64,000 bases of DNA from Natronococcus roseus (GTDB taxonomy: Archaea; Halobacteriota; Halobacteria; Halobacteriales; Natrialbaceae), in NCBI RefSeq assembly GCF_043677095.1, contig NZ_JBHLJR010000007.1, positions 182,756-246,755 on the forward strand, written 5' to 3'. The translations under genes and the position numbers were made by a program. Below, piece after piece: positions 9,035-20,800 of this stretch. How positions within the stretch are numbered: the stretch's first letter is position 1; each line of letters opens with the position of its first letter. The notes below the pieces were generated by a model. It did not search any database and was not told where the DNA came from. It worked only from the letters and a program-made list of their open reading frames with translations.

Positions 9035-9414
9035 AATCAACGAGCAGCGATCTATGCCCACGTTAGTACCAGCAACCAAGACGGCCAACGTCAGTTCAAC
9101 GAGACCTAGAGCAACCTCGACGATATTCGCGCATGATCACTCTTCGAGAGCAGATGTTGTAGTGGGGTTGTCTCGGAGCGCAGATACAGCGACGTACCGG
9201 TGGCCTGGACGAACGCGACAGTTCGGCCTGATTCGGACGCTGTCTTGTCGTTCTGAACCGGCTGCTCGAGCGTAAGCCCGCTCTCGATGGCGAGGAACAG
9301 AACCTTCTGCCCGCTTCCGTACCGATCTGTGTCTGGTCTCAAAGTGTCGCGATTCCGCCATCGAGTTGACGCACTGAGCTGGTGAGATCGAGGTTACTTC
9401 CTTGAGTGCGTCTT
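9035..9414. other. Intergenic region with a doubtful minus-strand reading frame
   Basis: There is no convincing gene in these 380 bp. A minus-strand frame at 9106-9342 (78 codons) has a protein-like stretch (SGQKVLFLAIESGLTLEQ, then SGRTVAFVQATGTSLYLRS) and could be the remains of a gene. An overlapping plus-strand frame continues from the lipoprotein end. I treat it as unassigned. Confidence 0.3.
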
Positions 9415-9825
9415 TTACGATTGCTCAAGAACTTTCGCGAAGGCGACGTTCTCACGAACGTCGGTGACTTCGACCTTGACACGATCTCCCTGCTTCGTAT
9501 CGGGAACGATGATCACGTATCCACGTTCGACACGAGCAATGCCGTCGCCCTGTTCCCCGATGTCCTCGATTTCGAGGGTCCGTGTTTCACCTTCCGTGGC
9601 CGGCGGCTCAGGATGGGTGGGTTTAGGTGACTCCTGGTTTTGCTCTGATCGGTTGTCTGAATCTGTAGCCGATGAGTGGGTTTGAGAGAGGACTGTTCGG
9701 TACACTTTGTCTAATTCCACATCACCATCACCGAGCTCGCGTTTCGGGACTTCAATTACGTATGAGTCGCCTTGCTCTTCGATCTCGGCACTAAATACAC
9801 ACAGTAGCTTTTCAGAAATCTCCAT
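9415..9825 (-). CDS. TRAM domain protein
   Basis: The 136-residue protein starts at the ATG of MEISEKLLCVFSAEIEEQ, which matches the usual start of haloarchaeal TRAM proteins; the in-frame extension upstream to 10011 has no protein-like character. Residues 1-48 form a small N-terminal domain and 49-75 a disordered Ser/Pro/Glu linker. Residues about 76-133 form the TRAM domain (IGEQGDGIARVERGYVIIV, then GDRVKVEVTDVRENVAFAKV), an OB-fold that binds structured RNA. Single-TRAM proteins in archaea are proposed RNA chaperones, including in cold response. Downstream on the 5' side lies the 520-bp repeat, which may have replaced its native promoter region. Confidence 0.85.
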   Translation of the reverse strand: MEISEKLLCVFSAEIEEQGDSYVIEVPKRELGDGDVELDKVYRTVLSQTHSSATDSDNRSEQNQESPKPTHPEPPATEGETRTLEIEDIGEQGDGIARVERGYVIIVPDTKQGDRVKVEVTDVRENVAFAKVLEQS

Positions 9826-10022
9826 TAGTACTGGGTCTTCTCTAATAGAGAGACAGGCAGCACCTTCAGTCCGGCGGATGAAGCAGTGGAGAGCTCCAAC
9901 TGGCCTGAAGTGCTGAACTAGCCAACAACAATTGGGTGTCCCATGAATCGTACGGACTGTTAGCCAGGATTCAAAAACCACTGTCGGATCCGACGACAAA
10001 TGCCCTCTCATCGAGAACGCAC

Positions 10023-10535
10023 AACTCGAGGTCTCCCACCCGACCTCGAGTAAGTGTTCGGCGTTGCGGTGGTTCTGTGCTGGGATAGATTCTGCGGCGT
10101 CGGTGAGTTGGTTAACTTCGGCTCGACAAGATGTTCACTTCGACGCTGCAAACGACTGCAGCATGGTTAGGTGGTTATCACCCTATCATCGGTATGTCGC
10201 TACAGAGCGTTTTACCCCACGATCGCGTCTGTGGCGATGTTTCCACCCTCTCCCCCACTTCCATAACGGCTAAGAGACGGTGCAGTTCGCTTTCCTCTGT
10301 TGCTCCAAGCGGTCTCTCTATGATAGTACCGTGTCTCTGGACGTCATGTGATTACTATGGCCAGCACTCGAGATATCATATACAGGACTACCAGCAGAGT
10401 GAGTTACGGGGATGGAAAACGATCAAGGGTATACTATGATCGCTTTATTCCTTTAAGTAGTTCTGGCCACAAGGTAGAGCTATGACGGGAAGTCGTTCTC
10501 TCGTGATTCTCAACTCGGTAGCGTAGACTACCGCT
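10023..10535 (+). repeat. About 520-bp dispersed noncoding repeat, copy 1
   Basis: It matches 35352-35880 in direct orientation over its whole length, with long identical runs (for example AACGACTGCAGCATG, CGCGTCTGTGGCGATG and AAGGTAGAGCTATGACGGGA). Short reading frames inside are not conserved between the copies. The right end includes the small palindrome GGTAG-CGTAGA-CTACC. Partial copies of the right end are at 34325-34375 and 55296-55405. It fills the gap between the TRAM and HelD-like genes. It is probably a non-autonomous mobile element or decayed IS; no transposase is recognisable. Confidence 0.75.
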
Positions 10536-10619
10536 GGTGTGCGAAGTCAGAGGCTTCTGCCAAAGCGGAACCACTACTGGGTGATTTCTTCTTGAATCAT
10601 ATCTCTCGTCTCCCGGCAC

Positions 10620-13600
10620 TCACTGTTCAGAGGGTTCTATTGAAGACTGCCAGCCTAGATCTGCTGTTGCTACCAGATGCCAATAGTGGTGCGGATGCCA
10701 TCCCGAGGATAACGACTCCTGTTTTTGGTCTGAGTCTAACTTGGGTGCGAACGAACTTGCCTTCTCACAACAGTTCTGGTTTAACTGCGAATCGATTGGT
10801 ACTCTTTTCGCAGAACGTGTCGATGACTGCTTTTGTTGGTCATCCGTAGTTGGGAACTCGAATGCCGGAGCCGGGTCATCAATATTCGCAATCGAGCTTT
10901 TACGGGTGACAACTAGCTCCTTTCGGTCTTCAAATTGGTCCACCCTCACCCCGTCGAAACGATACCACTCTTTATATTCTAAGGTTGGTGGATTGTTGTT
11001 TTCCCACGAGACGAACCGTGCAGACCCGCCATACTGGTCGACCAAATATCCATCTTGGTGCTTTTTGGGATGGACGTCATCGAACAAGTGATTCACCTTC
11101 GCAGTTATTGACATCTCCGAACCGACATCATCAAGCGGTTCGATAGAATCAGAACGATCGAGTTCTTCGGTGAAGTCTTCGATCTCTTCGAGGAAGCGCG
11201 ATTCTTTCCCCTTTCGGGTTAGTATATCGAGCGTCCGCTGTGAGCGGGTGATTGCTACATAAAACGCTCGTCGCTCTTCCGCTACTGTGTTCCCCTCGAC
11301 AGGTTTGACCGGTTCGAGAAGCTCGTTCTTTCGGCCTGCTGGCGGAAATCCAAACTGTCCTTCTGCGGTATGAACCAAAATGACGTGTTCTGCTTCCCTC
11401 CCTTTGGATTGATAGACAGAATACACCGCGACTCCACTGTTCTTTCCGCCCGAGCCGTGGTAGGTATCCGACTTTCCTTCGTATGGAATTTCATATTCTC
11501 GCAGTTCGCTTTTGATCTCGTCCAGATACGGTACTGCGCCATCGAACCGACAAAGGACCATAATATCCTCTGGATCTGCCCCTCGATTGAGGTATTCATT
11601 GATGAGCCCTACAGTATACCGGCTGACGCGGTGCACATAGTCGTAGAACGCATACCCTTGGAGCGTATGCACAAGCGGTGTTGTTTCATGTGCGATCGTC
11701 GCGTTGACCGTTTTCTCGATTTGACCGTCGTTAGCTTCGATTAGCGTGTTCCCTGCCTCGATTACCTGAGTTGGGGAGCGAAAGTTCTCCGTGAGAGTCG
11801 TTCGCGTCGGCGTTCCAAAGTTCTCGTCGAAATTGAGGAAGTACTCGACCACTGCTCCCTGGAAGGAGTAGATACTCTGCCAGTCGTCACCGACAGCAAA
11901 GAGGCGTGCCGCGTTTGCCCCGACAAACTCTTTGATGAGATCGAGTTTGCCTTTTCCGATGTCTTGGAACTCGTCGACAAGGACATGGTCGTACTGCGAT
12001 CGATACTGTGATTGATTTTCCTGTACCATATCGAGTGCTTGGTTGATCATATCACTGTAGTCGATGAGCTCGTTCTCGATGAGGAATCGCTGATACTGCT
12101 GCAGGAGAATAATTCCACAGCGTCCGAAATGGTACTGTCGTGGATTGTTCTGATTTAGCTGGTCCTCGATCGCATCCGGCTTGACGTCGAACCGCTTTGC
12201 GTTCTGGATGAAATCAACAAACTTGCCTTTGATCCATCCCTCGCGCTGATTGTAGTCGAACGCTGAGTCGATGAGCTCCTCGAGATTCATTTGATCGAAC
12301 TCGACACCGTGATGCTTTAGCCGAGATCGAAGCGTTCGGTCGAGCATGTCGGCACTGTGCTCGAAATCGTACGTCTCGACAAGCGTAGGCTCGCCCGCTT
12401 CGAACTGTGTACGTGCCCATCGAATTTTTTCGTGGTACTGCTCTGTCGAACGTGTGAACCACGGAGCGACCTCCCCCGCTGAGTCAATGCCATGGTGTTC
12501 GATGTAGATCTCGTATTTCGGGAGGTAGAAATCCGGCTCGTAGGAGCCTTTCTCATCGTCCGTCTCAGCCCAGGTTGCGATGTCTTCGTAGCGATACTCG
12601 ATCTGGTGCGTGAACAGGAAATCAGCGATCTGTTTCTCGGCTCGTGATTTGACTTCCTCGTCCCGAAGGGTCTGATACCGTTGTTCCGCACGAGCCTGAA
12701 CGTACGCTTCCTTAGTTTCGAAATCCGATTCAGTAAGGTAGACGTCGTCGAAATGGACCAAGAAATCGTAGTAGTGAGACTGGAACTGGTTATTAACCTC
12801 AGTCCCGTCGGTATTGATAAATCGGTCGACAAAGTTGCGGATTTGGTTCGGATCGATCGGATCGGCAGCCCCGTCGGTTGCAGATTGAATGATACTGTTT
12901 CCAAACGCATGAACCGTCTCAACTCTGACCTCGGTGATACCGAAGTGTCTCGCTAGCCGTTCTTCCATCTCGTTACGAGCCTCCCTTGTGAACGCGATGA
13001 CCAAGATCCGCTCGGGCGCTACGCCTTGACTTTCGATAAGGTATGCAACGCGGGTCGTAAGAGTGAGCGTCTTTCCGGTACCGGCAGCGGCTATAACTTG
13101 GTTGTAGGTACCGTTTCGAACAACAGCCCGCTGTTGCTCGGTAGTAAGGTCTAACTCGCCCGATCCAATCCCGGTGAGTAGGTCCTCGTACTGCGTACGC
13201 TCACGCTTGACGAACGCCCCGTTGTAGCTGTCCAGACACGACTTGACTGCAGCTACCACCTCTGTTGCTTCACCGAACCGCTCTCTATCTGGGGTGCCTA
13301 ACTGTTCAAGAGCGACTTCCTTCTGACATGTTTCGAGTGCTGTGGTTGCTCTCGTAATTTTCTGTTCCATCTCTATACGATCCACTCGAGTTAGATACTG
13401 GTCATATTCGAGATACGGTGCTGCGTGGTTCTTTAGCGAGGTGACTCTCCTTTCTACCGGAACGATACAGTTGTCGAACGAGGTTTTGGCCTCGAGATAC
13501 GCCTCGATATTGTCTATTTGTTCCTGGAGCGAATCGAGCGTCTGATTTCCAGAGTGGTCGAGATGATCCGCGAACGGCTGATCTCGTAGTCCAGCTATCT

Positions 13601-14534
13601 CCTCCTCGGTTGCTGCAATTTCCTGTTGGATTGCCGATTTCTGTTTGAGCGGCTTCCCCTCGTGTTTCGTGGGGCCGAGGTCACGCTGAACACGTATGAT
13701 TTTGCCCTCGATGTCCGCTGTTGTCTGTTCAAATAAGCGACTGAGATACTCGCTTCGATAGCCTTCCAAGTGCGAAGACAGATCGTTAGCACGGCGTTTG
13801 ATCCTCTCAAGTTCCGAACGGTTGTCGTCGGATAGCTGCCCCGTACCGAAGCTCTCTTCCGCAGTCGCAATCTTCTGCAGAAATCGCTTGAGAGCTGTCT
13901 TGAGTTCGTCATCAATAGTTTCTCGCTTGTAGGTGAGATAGGGCTCCATTCGATCCTCGAGGTCTGCTAACTGTGCTTGCCATTGATCGATTTGTTGAGT
14001 GAATTGTATTGCTCGTATCCGATTTCGTTCAGTGCGAACCGCTCGAGCGTATGCTTTGAGCATCTGAACAGCGATCTCGAGCTGTTGCTGTTCGTCTACA
14101 CGCAGATACCGTCGATCAGTTCCCTTCAGCAATGATTCGATATCGTTGTGAAGTGTTTCAGCTCGATCAGCCGTAATTTCCAGCGTAAGTTGCTGCTCTT
14201 CTAGATCTGTCTTTTTTGTCGTAGACTTGGGTCTTACCAGTGGGTCCTCGAACGCTAGGATGAGACCTTTATTCGAAGAGCTGATTGACTCTGCGTCCGC
14301 TGGAATCGAGAGCCTATTACAGAGTGACCGATATTTTGAAACCAGTTTTCGATATCTCTGGTGTACCTGCTGACGGCGGGTATTGATTAAGTCTGGATCA
14401 GGTGGCTGCGTGCCGAACAGAAGCCGGTAGAGTGGTCCCGGAAGAATCCCTGAGAAAGGTCCTGTTGGACTCTCTTCGATCCAGCTTTCAACCTCTTCAT
14501 ACGTTTTGTACTCAACTTTGGAACGGGCTGTCAT
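10620..14534 (-). CDS. HelD-like (helicase IV-type) UvrD superfamily 1 helicase
   Basis: I chose the ATG at 14534, with GAGGTG just upstream, over a GTG four codons earlier. The protein has about 1304 residues. In order it has a long helical, partly coiled-coil N-terminus (about 50-450), motif Q (TTEQQRAVV), Walker A AAGTGKT near 488, and an inserted PDFYLPKYEIYIEHHGID segment near 668-685. Walker B VDEFQD is near 853, GDDWQSIYSFQGA near 883, SKGREAEH near 1045 and YVAITRSQ near 1092. The insert is the degenerate PD-(D/E)XK-type domain seen in E. coli helicase IV, with EHH in place of E-x-K. Residues about 1140-1215 look like a beta-rich OB-type domain. Expected role: 3'-5' DNA unwinding in recombination or defence. 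It diverges from the AddB-like gene across 180 bp. Confidence 0.88.
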   Translation of the reverse strand: MTARSKVEYKTYEEVESWIEESPTGPFSGILPGPLYRLLFGTQPPDPDLINTRRQQVHQRYRKLVSKYRSLCNRLSIPADAESISSSNKGLILAFEDPLVRPKSTTKKTDLEEQQLTLEITADRAETLHNDIESLLKGTDRRYLRVDEQQQLEIAVQMLKAYARAVRTERNRIRAIQFTQQIDQWQAQLADLEDRMEPYLTYKRETIDDELKTALKRFLQKIATAEESFGTGQLSDDNRSELERIKRRANDLSSHLEGYRSEYLSRLFEQTTADIEGKIIRVQRDLGPTKHEGKPLKQKSAIQQEIAATEEEIAGLRDQPFADHLDHSGNQTLDSLQEQIDNIEAYLEAKTSFDNCIVPVERRVTSLKNHAAPYLEYDQYLTRVDRIEMEQKITRATTALETCQKEVALEQLGTPDRERFGEATEVVAAVKSCLDSYNGAFVKRERTQYEDLLTGIGSGELDLTTEQQRAVVRNGTYNQVIAAAGTGKTLTLTTRVAYLIESQGVAPERILVIAFTREARNEMEERLARHFGITEVRVETVHAFGNSIIQSATDGAADPIDPNQIRNFVDRFINTDGTEVNNQFQSHYYDFLVHFDDVYLTESDFETKEAYVQARAEQRYQTLRDEEVKSRAEKQIADFLFTHQIEYRYEDIATWAETDDEKGSYEPDFYLPKYEIYIEHHGIDSAGEVAPWFTRSTEQYHEKIRWARTQFEAGEPTLVETYDFEHSADMLDRTLRSRLKHHGVEFDQMNLEELIDSAFDYNQREGWIKGKFVDFIQNAKRFDVKPDAIEDQLNQNNPRQYHFGRCGIILLQQYQRFLIENELIDYSDMINQALDMVQENQSQYRSQYDHVLVDEFQDIGKGKLDLIKEFVGANAARLFAVGDDWQSIYSFQGAVVEYFLNFDENFGTPTRTTLTENFRSPTQVIEAGNTLIEANDGQIEKTVNATIAHETTPLVHTLQGYAFYDYVHRVSRYTVGLINEYLNRGADPEDIMVLCRFDGAVPYLDEIKSELREYEIPYEGKSDTYHGSGGKNSGVAVYSVYQSKGREAEHVILVHTAEGQFGFPPAGRKNELLEPVKPVEGNTVAEERRAFYVAITRSQRTLDILTRKGKESRFLEEIEDFTEELDRSDSIEPLDDVGSEMSITAKVNHLFDDVHPKKHQDGYLVDQYGGSARFVSWENNNPPTLEYKEWYRFDGVRVDQFEDRKELVVTRKSSIANIDDPAPAFEFPTTDDQQKQSSTRSAKRVPIDSQLNQNCCEKASSFAPKLDSDQKQESLSSGWHPHHYWHLVATADLGWQSSIEPSEQ

Positions 14535-14714
14535 GACCCAACCCACCTCTTTCGACTAATGTTCATTATGAAATATAAAATTACTAACTATAGATAGCCT
14601 TTTTGGCGGAGTGAAGGAACTGGATTCGAAATCAACTATCGCTGCTCAAGTAGAGAGTTGAATCTACTATCAGCAAAAGTGAAGTACTGCCCCAAATATC
14701 AGAGTAGATATCCA

Positions 14715-17700
14715 ATGAATAGGATGCTTTTCTCTGGATCTCAGCATCACCATCTAGAAATACAAGCGTTTCAGACCGCTGAACGGATCGCTGAGGACTC
14801 TATTGGGAGTGTTCTCTATCTCACGCGGAACGACGCGAGACGGGGCCACGTTGCGGATAAGTGGGCTGAAGGGTACAAACCACTCCAACTCCGTACCGAG
14901 ACACTCGATAGCATTGTGCGGGAGTGGTACGAGAAACTCGAGGGACCAGTCGATCGCCCACCCGGACAGCTCGATCGACGACTTACCGAATACGCACTCG
15001 ACAGGGCAACTACAAACGAAGAGAGCATACTTGCCTGTGAATCGGCCTCGGCGTCACTTGCAGATTCATTTAGCAGTCGCTTTTCGCTATTTGACGACGC
15101 TGGCGTTGTGACTGCATCTGCACTCGAGACGGAGTTCAACGGATCGGAACTCGAGGAACGCATCGCGACAGCCACAGTCGATGTCTATCGCCAGTATCGC
15201 TCACTCCAGGACGAACTCCTCGAGGAGTGGATACTGACTCGAGGCGAAATCTTTGAAACCGTAGCGACAGCCGATGTCCCGTTATCAGAACTGACTCCAG
15301 GAATCGATGTCGTCATCCTCTCTGGCTACTACGAATTCCGGCCGCTCGAGCGAGCACTTCTCCAGCGAATCGTCGATTCGTTCGATGCAATCGCAATATT
15401 ACCCCTTCACCAAGCCGGGAAGGGCGGTGTCGACAACATCGCAACTGATGCACTCGAACTGTATCGGACGCTGGACTTTGAGCGACACGAAACCGAGCCC
15501 ACAACGGATCTAACCGCCATTACGAGTGCGTTGTATCAGCCAGATCCCGATCCGGTGCCCAACACAGAGGCCCTACAGTGGCGGGAGCTTCCGACACCCG
15601 AACGTGAGGTGCGGTATGTTGCTCGCGAACTTCGAAACGAATTGACCACTGGACGCGATCCAGACGATCTCGCCGTTATCGTCCCCGGTCTTCGATCCTA
15701 CGCTAAATATCTCTCTGATACGTTCGAGACGTTTGAGATCCCATACGTTACGACGGCGACAGCCCAGCTAGATCGAACGTACACCGGAAACGTAGTTCAT
15801 GATCTTCTAGCCCTTGCTGAACCGAATCCGCGAGCTGAGGATCTTACGTCGCTGCTGGCAAACCCACTCGTTGATCACATCTCCCCCGAGCAGGTAGCAA
15901 CCGTTACAGCGACAGCGCGTCGCCGGGATACTGCGTCTCTTCATCCGCTTCTCGAGACCCTCGATGACGAGATAACGGTGCGTATCAATGAACTCCTCGA
16001 GCAACTCGAGACCCTTCGAACCGGAGATCTCGATACAGCTATCGAGACGCTTCGGGGGATCCTCGATGAGCAACTCGGGATCGACGATGCGCTCGAGACC
16101 TACGCCGGTGGCACCGATCAGGAACTCGAGCAGCGAGCGTACGATCTCACTGAGGAGATCCTCGACTCGTTCGAAACGATGACAGCCACCTCGGGTCGGC
16201 TCTCGGCGTTAGCGCTGTTCACTCGCGCGTTCGATGGCGTGCCTGTTCGTGCTCCACAGACGAGTTCGGATGGCCGAGTCGAAGTGATGGGGATGCTGGA
16301 TGCTCGAATGCGCTCTTTCGATAAGGTGTTCATCGTCGGACTGACGACGGAGCATTTCCCGACGACGCCAGAGCGACCGGCGTTTTTCGAGGAGATGACG
16401 GACGCCCATCCTCGATTCGATACTGGCGACGAGCGCCTTCGAGGGCGATATCTCTTCGCGACGCTGCTTGCAAACGTTGCGGAAGCGACGCTAACGACAC
16501 CGAAGACGGGTAACGACGATTCTGCTGTCGTTCGCTCACCCATACTGGATGAACTGCAACGGGTCACAGGTATCGTTCCTGTGGAAGGTGTTGATGATCG
16601 AGTGGGATCCCGCGAGGATCTCCAGCGACACATCGCCGATTGCTCGGACAAACGAGTGGCTGTTGATCACGCCGGCAACCACGGCGATCTCTCCCCTTCA
16701 CAGACAAAGCGAACCGATCGGGGTCTGGTCTGTGCCGACCGACGGGCCAGTACAGAACTCACGCCATATGATGGCGTTCTCGATGCCGAGACCGTAAACA
16801 AGGTCTATCCATCGTCGGAACGGGAACCGTACAGTGCCAGCCGTCTCGAGCGGTATGCCGAGTGTGGGTTCAAATTCTACGCTGAGAACGTTCTCGACAT
16901 TGAAGATCCGGACGACGTCGAGGTGACGCCGACCCCACTGGAAACAGGATCGTACGTGCATGACGTACTCGAGCGATTCTACGTGGATCTCCAGTCTTCG
17001 AGCGATGAGATCGATCTTGCCGAGTACGATCGAGATGAGCTCGAACAGCACCTCCTCGATGTCGCCCTCGAGGAACTCGCTGACGCAGACTTCGCATACG
17101 ATGGTTTGTTCTACGAACGGTGGGCAGCCAAGCTGTTCGCCGGTCTCGGCGATGAAGAGTCGAACCCATACACCACTACGGATGTTCCACACGATGCGCC
17201 CGAACGCGGCTTGTTCGTGGCGTTTCTCGAGGAAGAACTCTCGCGAAGTACTGACGACCGCCCATCGTTGTTCGAAGCGCCGTTCGGTAGCGGTCTTCCA
17301 GACTCGGACAGTGGGCCGTTCGACGTTGACTGCGGGGATGGATCGACAGTCTCGATTCGTGGCTATATCGATCGCCTCGACGTAGCTAACTCGAAGGATC
17401 GATCGAAGCTCACGCTGTACGATTACAAGACTGGACGTACACCGGCCATGACGAAAACTACGGGCGGGACGAAGTTCCAGCTCCCGATTTACCTGCTCGC
17501 TGCCGATCATATCGTCGACGGCGACAGACTCGCGAACGCTGATCTGGCAGCGACGTACTATCAGGTACGTCCGCCAAACTACATCCACGTTCCGCGCGGG
17601 ATCGAATCGAAGTTCGATTCCCAAACTGAACTCCGTCAGTTCCTCGAGACGGTTGTTCCAGCGTGGCTTGGACAGCTCGACGATGCGATCGCGAACGGGC

Positions 17701-17888
17701 GGTTCCACACGACGCTGTTGTCCTCACGTGATGCGAGCTGCAAGTACTGTGAGTATCGCCGGTCCTGTGACGTTCGCCACCACCGGAAACGCGAGCATCT
17801 CGAGACAGCTCGAGCGGATGAACGTGCATACGTCCCGTTGCGGGCACAGGATGATGTCGACCTCGAGGAGGTGATGGCCGATGACTGA
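14715..17888 (+). CDS. AddB/RecB-family exonuclease-like protein (PD-(D/E)XK, Fe-S)
   Basis: The first ATG (14715) gives about 1057 residues; a TTG at 14658 is possible. The N-terminal two-thirds resembles an inactive helicase fold as in AddB: no Walker A is visible where expected. The C-terminal quarter is a RecB-type nuclease: YAECGFKFYAENVL near 715, GSYVHDVLERFY, GYIDRLDV near 885 and LYDYKTGRTP near 900 (catalytic D-x-K). A cysteine cluster, SCKYCEYRRSC, near 1010 would close an Fe-S staple with the cysteine of AECGF. It overlaps the AddA-like gene by 8 bp (ATGGCCGATGACTGA), so the two are co-translated. Together they probably form a helicase-nuclease that processes DNA ends for recombination and degrades linear foreign DNA. 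Confidence 0.85.
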   Translation: MNRMLFSGSQHHHLEIQAFQTAERIAEDSIGSVLYLTRNDARRGHVADKWAEGYKPLQLRTETLDSIVREWYEKLEGPVDRPPGQLDRRLTEYALDRATTNEESILACESASASLADSFSSRFSLFDDAGVVTASALETEFNGSELEERIATATVDVYRQYRSLQDELLEEWILTRGEIFETVATADVPLSELTPGIDVVILSGYYEFRPLERALLQRIVDSFDAIAILPLHQAGKGGVDNIATDALELYRTLDFERHETEPTTDLTAITSALYQPDPDPVPNTEALQWRELPTPEREVRYVARELRNELTTGRDPDDLAVIVPGLRSYAKYLSDTFETFEIPYVTTATAQLDRTYTGNVVHDLLALAEPNPRAEDLTSLLANPLVDHISPEQVATVTATARRRDTASLHPLLETLDDEITVRINELLEQLETLRTGDLDTAIETLRGILDEQLGIDDALETYAGGTDQELEQRAYDLTEEILDSFETMTATSGRLSALALFTRAFDGVPVRAPQTSSDGRVEVMGMLDARMRSFDKVFIVGLTTEHFPTTPERPAFFEEMTDAHPRFDTGDERLRGRYLFATLLANVAEATLTTPKTGNDDSAVVRSPILDELQRVTGIVPVEGVDDRVGSREDLQRHIADCSDKRVAVDHAGNHGDLSPSQTKRTDRGLVCADRRASTELTPYDGVLDAETVNKVYPSSEREPYSASRLERYAECGFKFYAENVLDIEDPDDVEVTPTPLETGSYVHDVLERFYVDLQSSSDEIDLAEYDRDELEQHLLDVALEELADADFAYDGLFYERWAAKLFAGLGDEESNPYTTTDVPHDAPERGLFVAFLEEELSRSTDDRPSLFEAPFGSGLPDSDSGPFDVDCGDGSTVSIRGYIDRLDVANSKDRSKLTLYDYKTGRTPAMTKTTGGTKFQLPIYLLAADHIVDGDRLANADLAATYYQVRPPNYIHVPRGIESKFDSQTELRQFLETVVPAWLGQLDDAIANGRFHTTLLSSRDASCKYCEYRRSCDVRHHRKREHLETARADERAYVPLRAQDDVDLEEVMADD

Positions 17889-20800
17889 CGAGGGTGAGGA
17901 GATCACGCTGACCAGCGAGCAGGAGGATGCGCTTCTCCTCGATCGAAACGTCGCGACCACTGCCGGCGCCGGCACCGGGAAGACGACGACCCTGACCGAA
18001 CGGTACGTGAAGCTCCTGGCGGAGAATCCGGAGCTGACGCCCGAGAATATCGTTACGATAACTTTCACCCGGAAAGCCGCCGCCGAGTTGACCGAGAGAG
18101 TTCGTGCGGAACTGTACGACCGGCTTGGGGCTGTCGAGTCACCCGAGGAGTACCATCGATGGCGCAACGTGCTCGACGAACTCGAGGACGGGTACGTCCA
18201 TACGATCCACGCGTTCTGTACGCGGCTACTGCGTGAGTATGCCGTCGAAGCACCCGTCCCGCTCGGCTTTGACGTCCTCGAGGAGGACGGTGCGGCGGTA
18301 CTCCAGCGCGAGGTTGTCACGGAGTTCCTCGATCAGAATCAAACCGACGAGGATGTGCGGTTACTCGCGCAGCTCTGGGGGCGCGGCCAGCTCGTCGAGA
18401 TTCTCACCGGGTTGCTCGATGACCGGCCGCAAAGTGAAACGGTTCTCGAACACTGGAAGGATGCAGACACCGATGACTACGTCGATCTCCTCTGGGACGT
18501 CTGTGACTTGGATGCCGATCAGGCTCGTGAAACGCTGTACGATGGCGGTGTTCTGGAGGACCTTCGAGACCTTCAGGGGCGACTTCCTGCGGACCATGCA
18601 GTCGAAGATGCCGACGGGTTACAGGCACTCGAGACGCTTACCGCTGTAGCCGAGCGCTTCCCTCGCCACTCCGCCGACAGCGATCCTCGAGCGTGCCAGA
18701 ACGCGATCCCCGAACTGTACGAGGTCTGTGAAAAGAAAAACGGTGGTCTCTACAGCAGCTCGGGCTACATCGTCGGGAGCAGTGACGAGTGGGGGGAGCA
18801 CACCGATCTTTACGAGGATCTGAAAGCGACGCTCAATACGCTAATCGACGCAGTCGAACCATACGAGGACGCCGTCGAAACGACGCCCGGCCAACTCGAG
18901 CGAAATAGTGCATATTATGCGCTGGCACTGCTCCGAGTCTTCGAGGACGTACTGGAGCGCTACGACGACGAGAAGGACCGTCGAGATGCACTCGATTTCC
19001 CGGATCTGATCGAGACGGCGATTTCGTTCCTCCAGAATGACGACGACGTTAGAGAGCGGTTGCAAGCCAAGTTTGCAGCCGTGATGGTCGACGAGTTCCA
19101 GGATACCGATCCACGACAGTGGCTGCTTGTGAAGCTGCTTACCGGCCTCAACGACGGGACGGCAACCAACGCCTTCCTCGTGGGTGACGAGAAGCAGAGT
19201 ATCTACGCCTTCCGTGGTGCCGACGTGACGACCTTCAGCGACGCTCGTGGTGCGTTGCAGTCGGCGAACGCAGCACTCGGTCTCGATACGGTTCCTGAAA
19301 GCGACGCCAAAAGCCCGACCGAACTCGAACTGTCGGGCAACTTCCGAACGCTCGAGGGACCACTGACGTTCCTGAACGAACTCTTTGCGTCTGTGTTTCG
19401 GGCCGAAGGTGACGACCATGCTCCGTTCGAGGCATCGCCGCAGGAGCTTACTGCGGAACGAGATCGACTCGAGGACGTCGCTAGTCTCGACGGTGACGTC
19501 GAGTACCTGCTCGTCCCTGACGACGACGAGACGGCAGCCTCGCTCTTGGGCGATGATCACCCCGTTGCAGAGGGTGCCCTCGAGCATACGATCGAAGCTG
19601 AAGCACAGGCGCTTGCTGCCCGACTTACCCATCTCTTTGCGGATCCACCGCTCATCCAGGATCCGGACTCGAACGATCACCGACCGGCACAGCCTGCTGA
19701 CGTCGCTATTCTCCTCCGCCGGCGAACGCATCTCGATCGATACCAGCGCGCTCTCGAGGACGTCGGGATTCCGTATACGACCGTCGGTGGCTCCGGATTC
19801 TACGATACTCCGGAAGTGCAGGCGTTGACGAATCTCCTTCGAGTACTCGGTGATCCAACCGACGACGTCTCCCTCTACGGCGTGCTTCGGTCACCGCTCT
19901 TTGGATTCACAGACGATCGACTCGCCACGGAAATCGCTGACGCGGAGTCGGTGTGGGATGGGCTTGCTACGACGGAAGATCCACAGCTCGCTGACGCCTA
20001 CGACCTCCTGACTACGTGGCGAACGCTCAGCGGCTGTGCGACACCGACTGAATCGGGAACGCTTCCCTGGAACCGCGTTCTCTCACGTATTATCGACGAC
20101 ACTGGCTATCTCGCCAGCGTCAGTGCTGATGAACGAGGGAAGCAGGCGGTCGCGAACGTCGAAAAATTCCGCGACCAGATTCGATCCTGGAGCGAAAACG
20201 GTGTTCATACGGCCGCAGGGTTGCTCCATCGAATCGATCAACAGGCAGAGGTCAACCCACGAGAGGGAGAGGCTGACGTTCCGGGTGATACGGAAGGGGT
20301 TCGGCTCATGACGATTCACGCCGCGAAAGGACTCGAGTTCCCCATCGTTACTGTTCCGGACCTCGGGACGTCGCTTACATTTGGCCGGAGTATCGACGAT
20401 CACGGGTACGTGCGTTTGGTCGACGGTTCTGAGGCTGTTCCACCGTTGCCTGCCGTCGGTGGTCCGAATCCGGACGATGCATTCTCGGTCGAGACGACTG
20501 CCGCCCACGAGTACGCGGAGCGAGTCTCGCGTCCGCAGGATCGAGCCGAAGCGAAGCGGCTTCTCTACGTTGCGTGTACGAGAGCTCGAGATCGGTTACT
20601 ACTGTGTGGGACTCACGATATTGAGCTCGAGGAAGACGGTGGTATCGCGCTTGGTGAACCGGATGCGTTCGACGAGGCAGGTCGATGGCGGGATTGGCTG
20701 CAGCCCGTGCTCTTCGACGACGATCTGGCTACGGCTGCGTTTCGGGACGGGAGTGCAACCGGACGAATCGGAGATGCAACGTACACGGTTCGATCTCCGT

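Noticed and set aside
16698..17708. 336-codon minus-strand frame inside the AddB-like gene
   Set aside because: No haloarchaeal composition, no motif, entirely within a well-supported nuclease gene.
18841..19731. 296-codon minus-strand frame inside the AddA-like gene
   Set aside because: Antisense shadow; the forward frame carries all helicase motifs.
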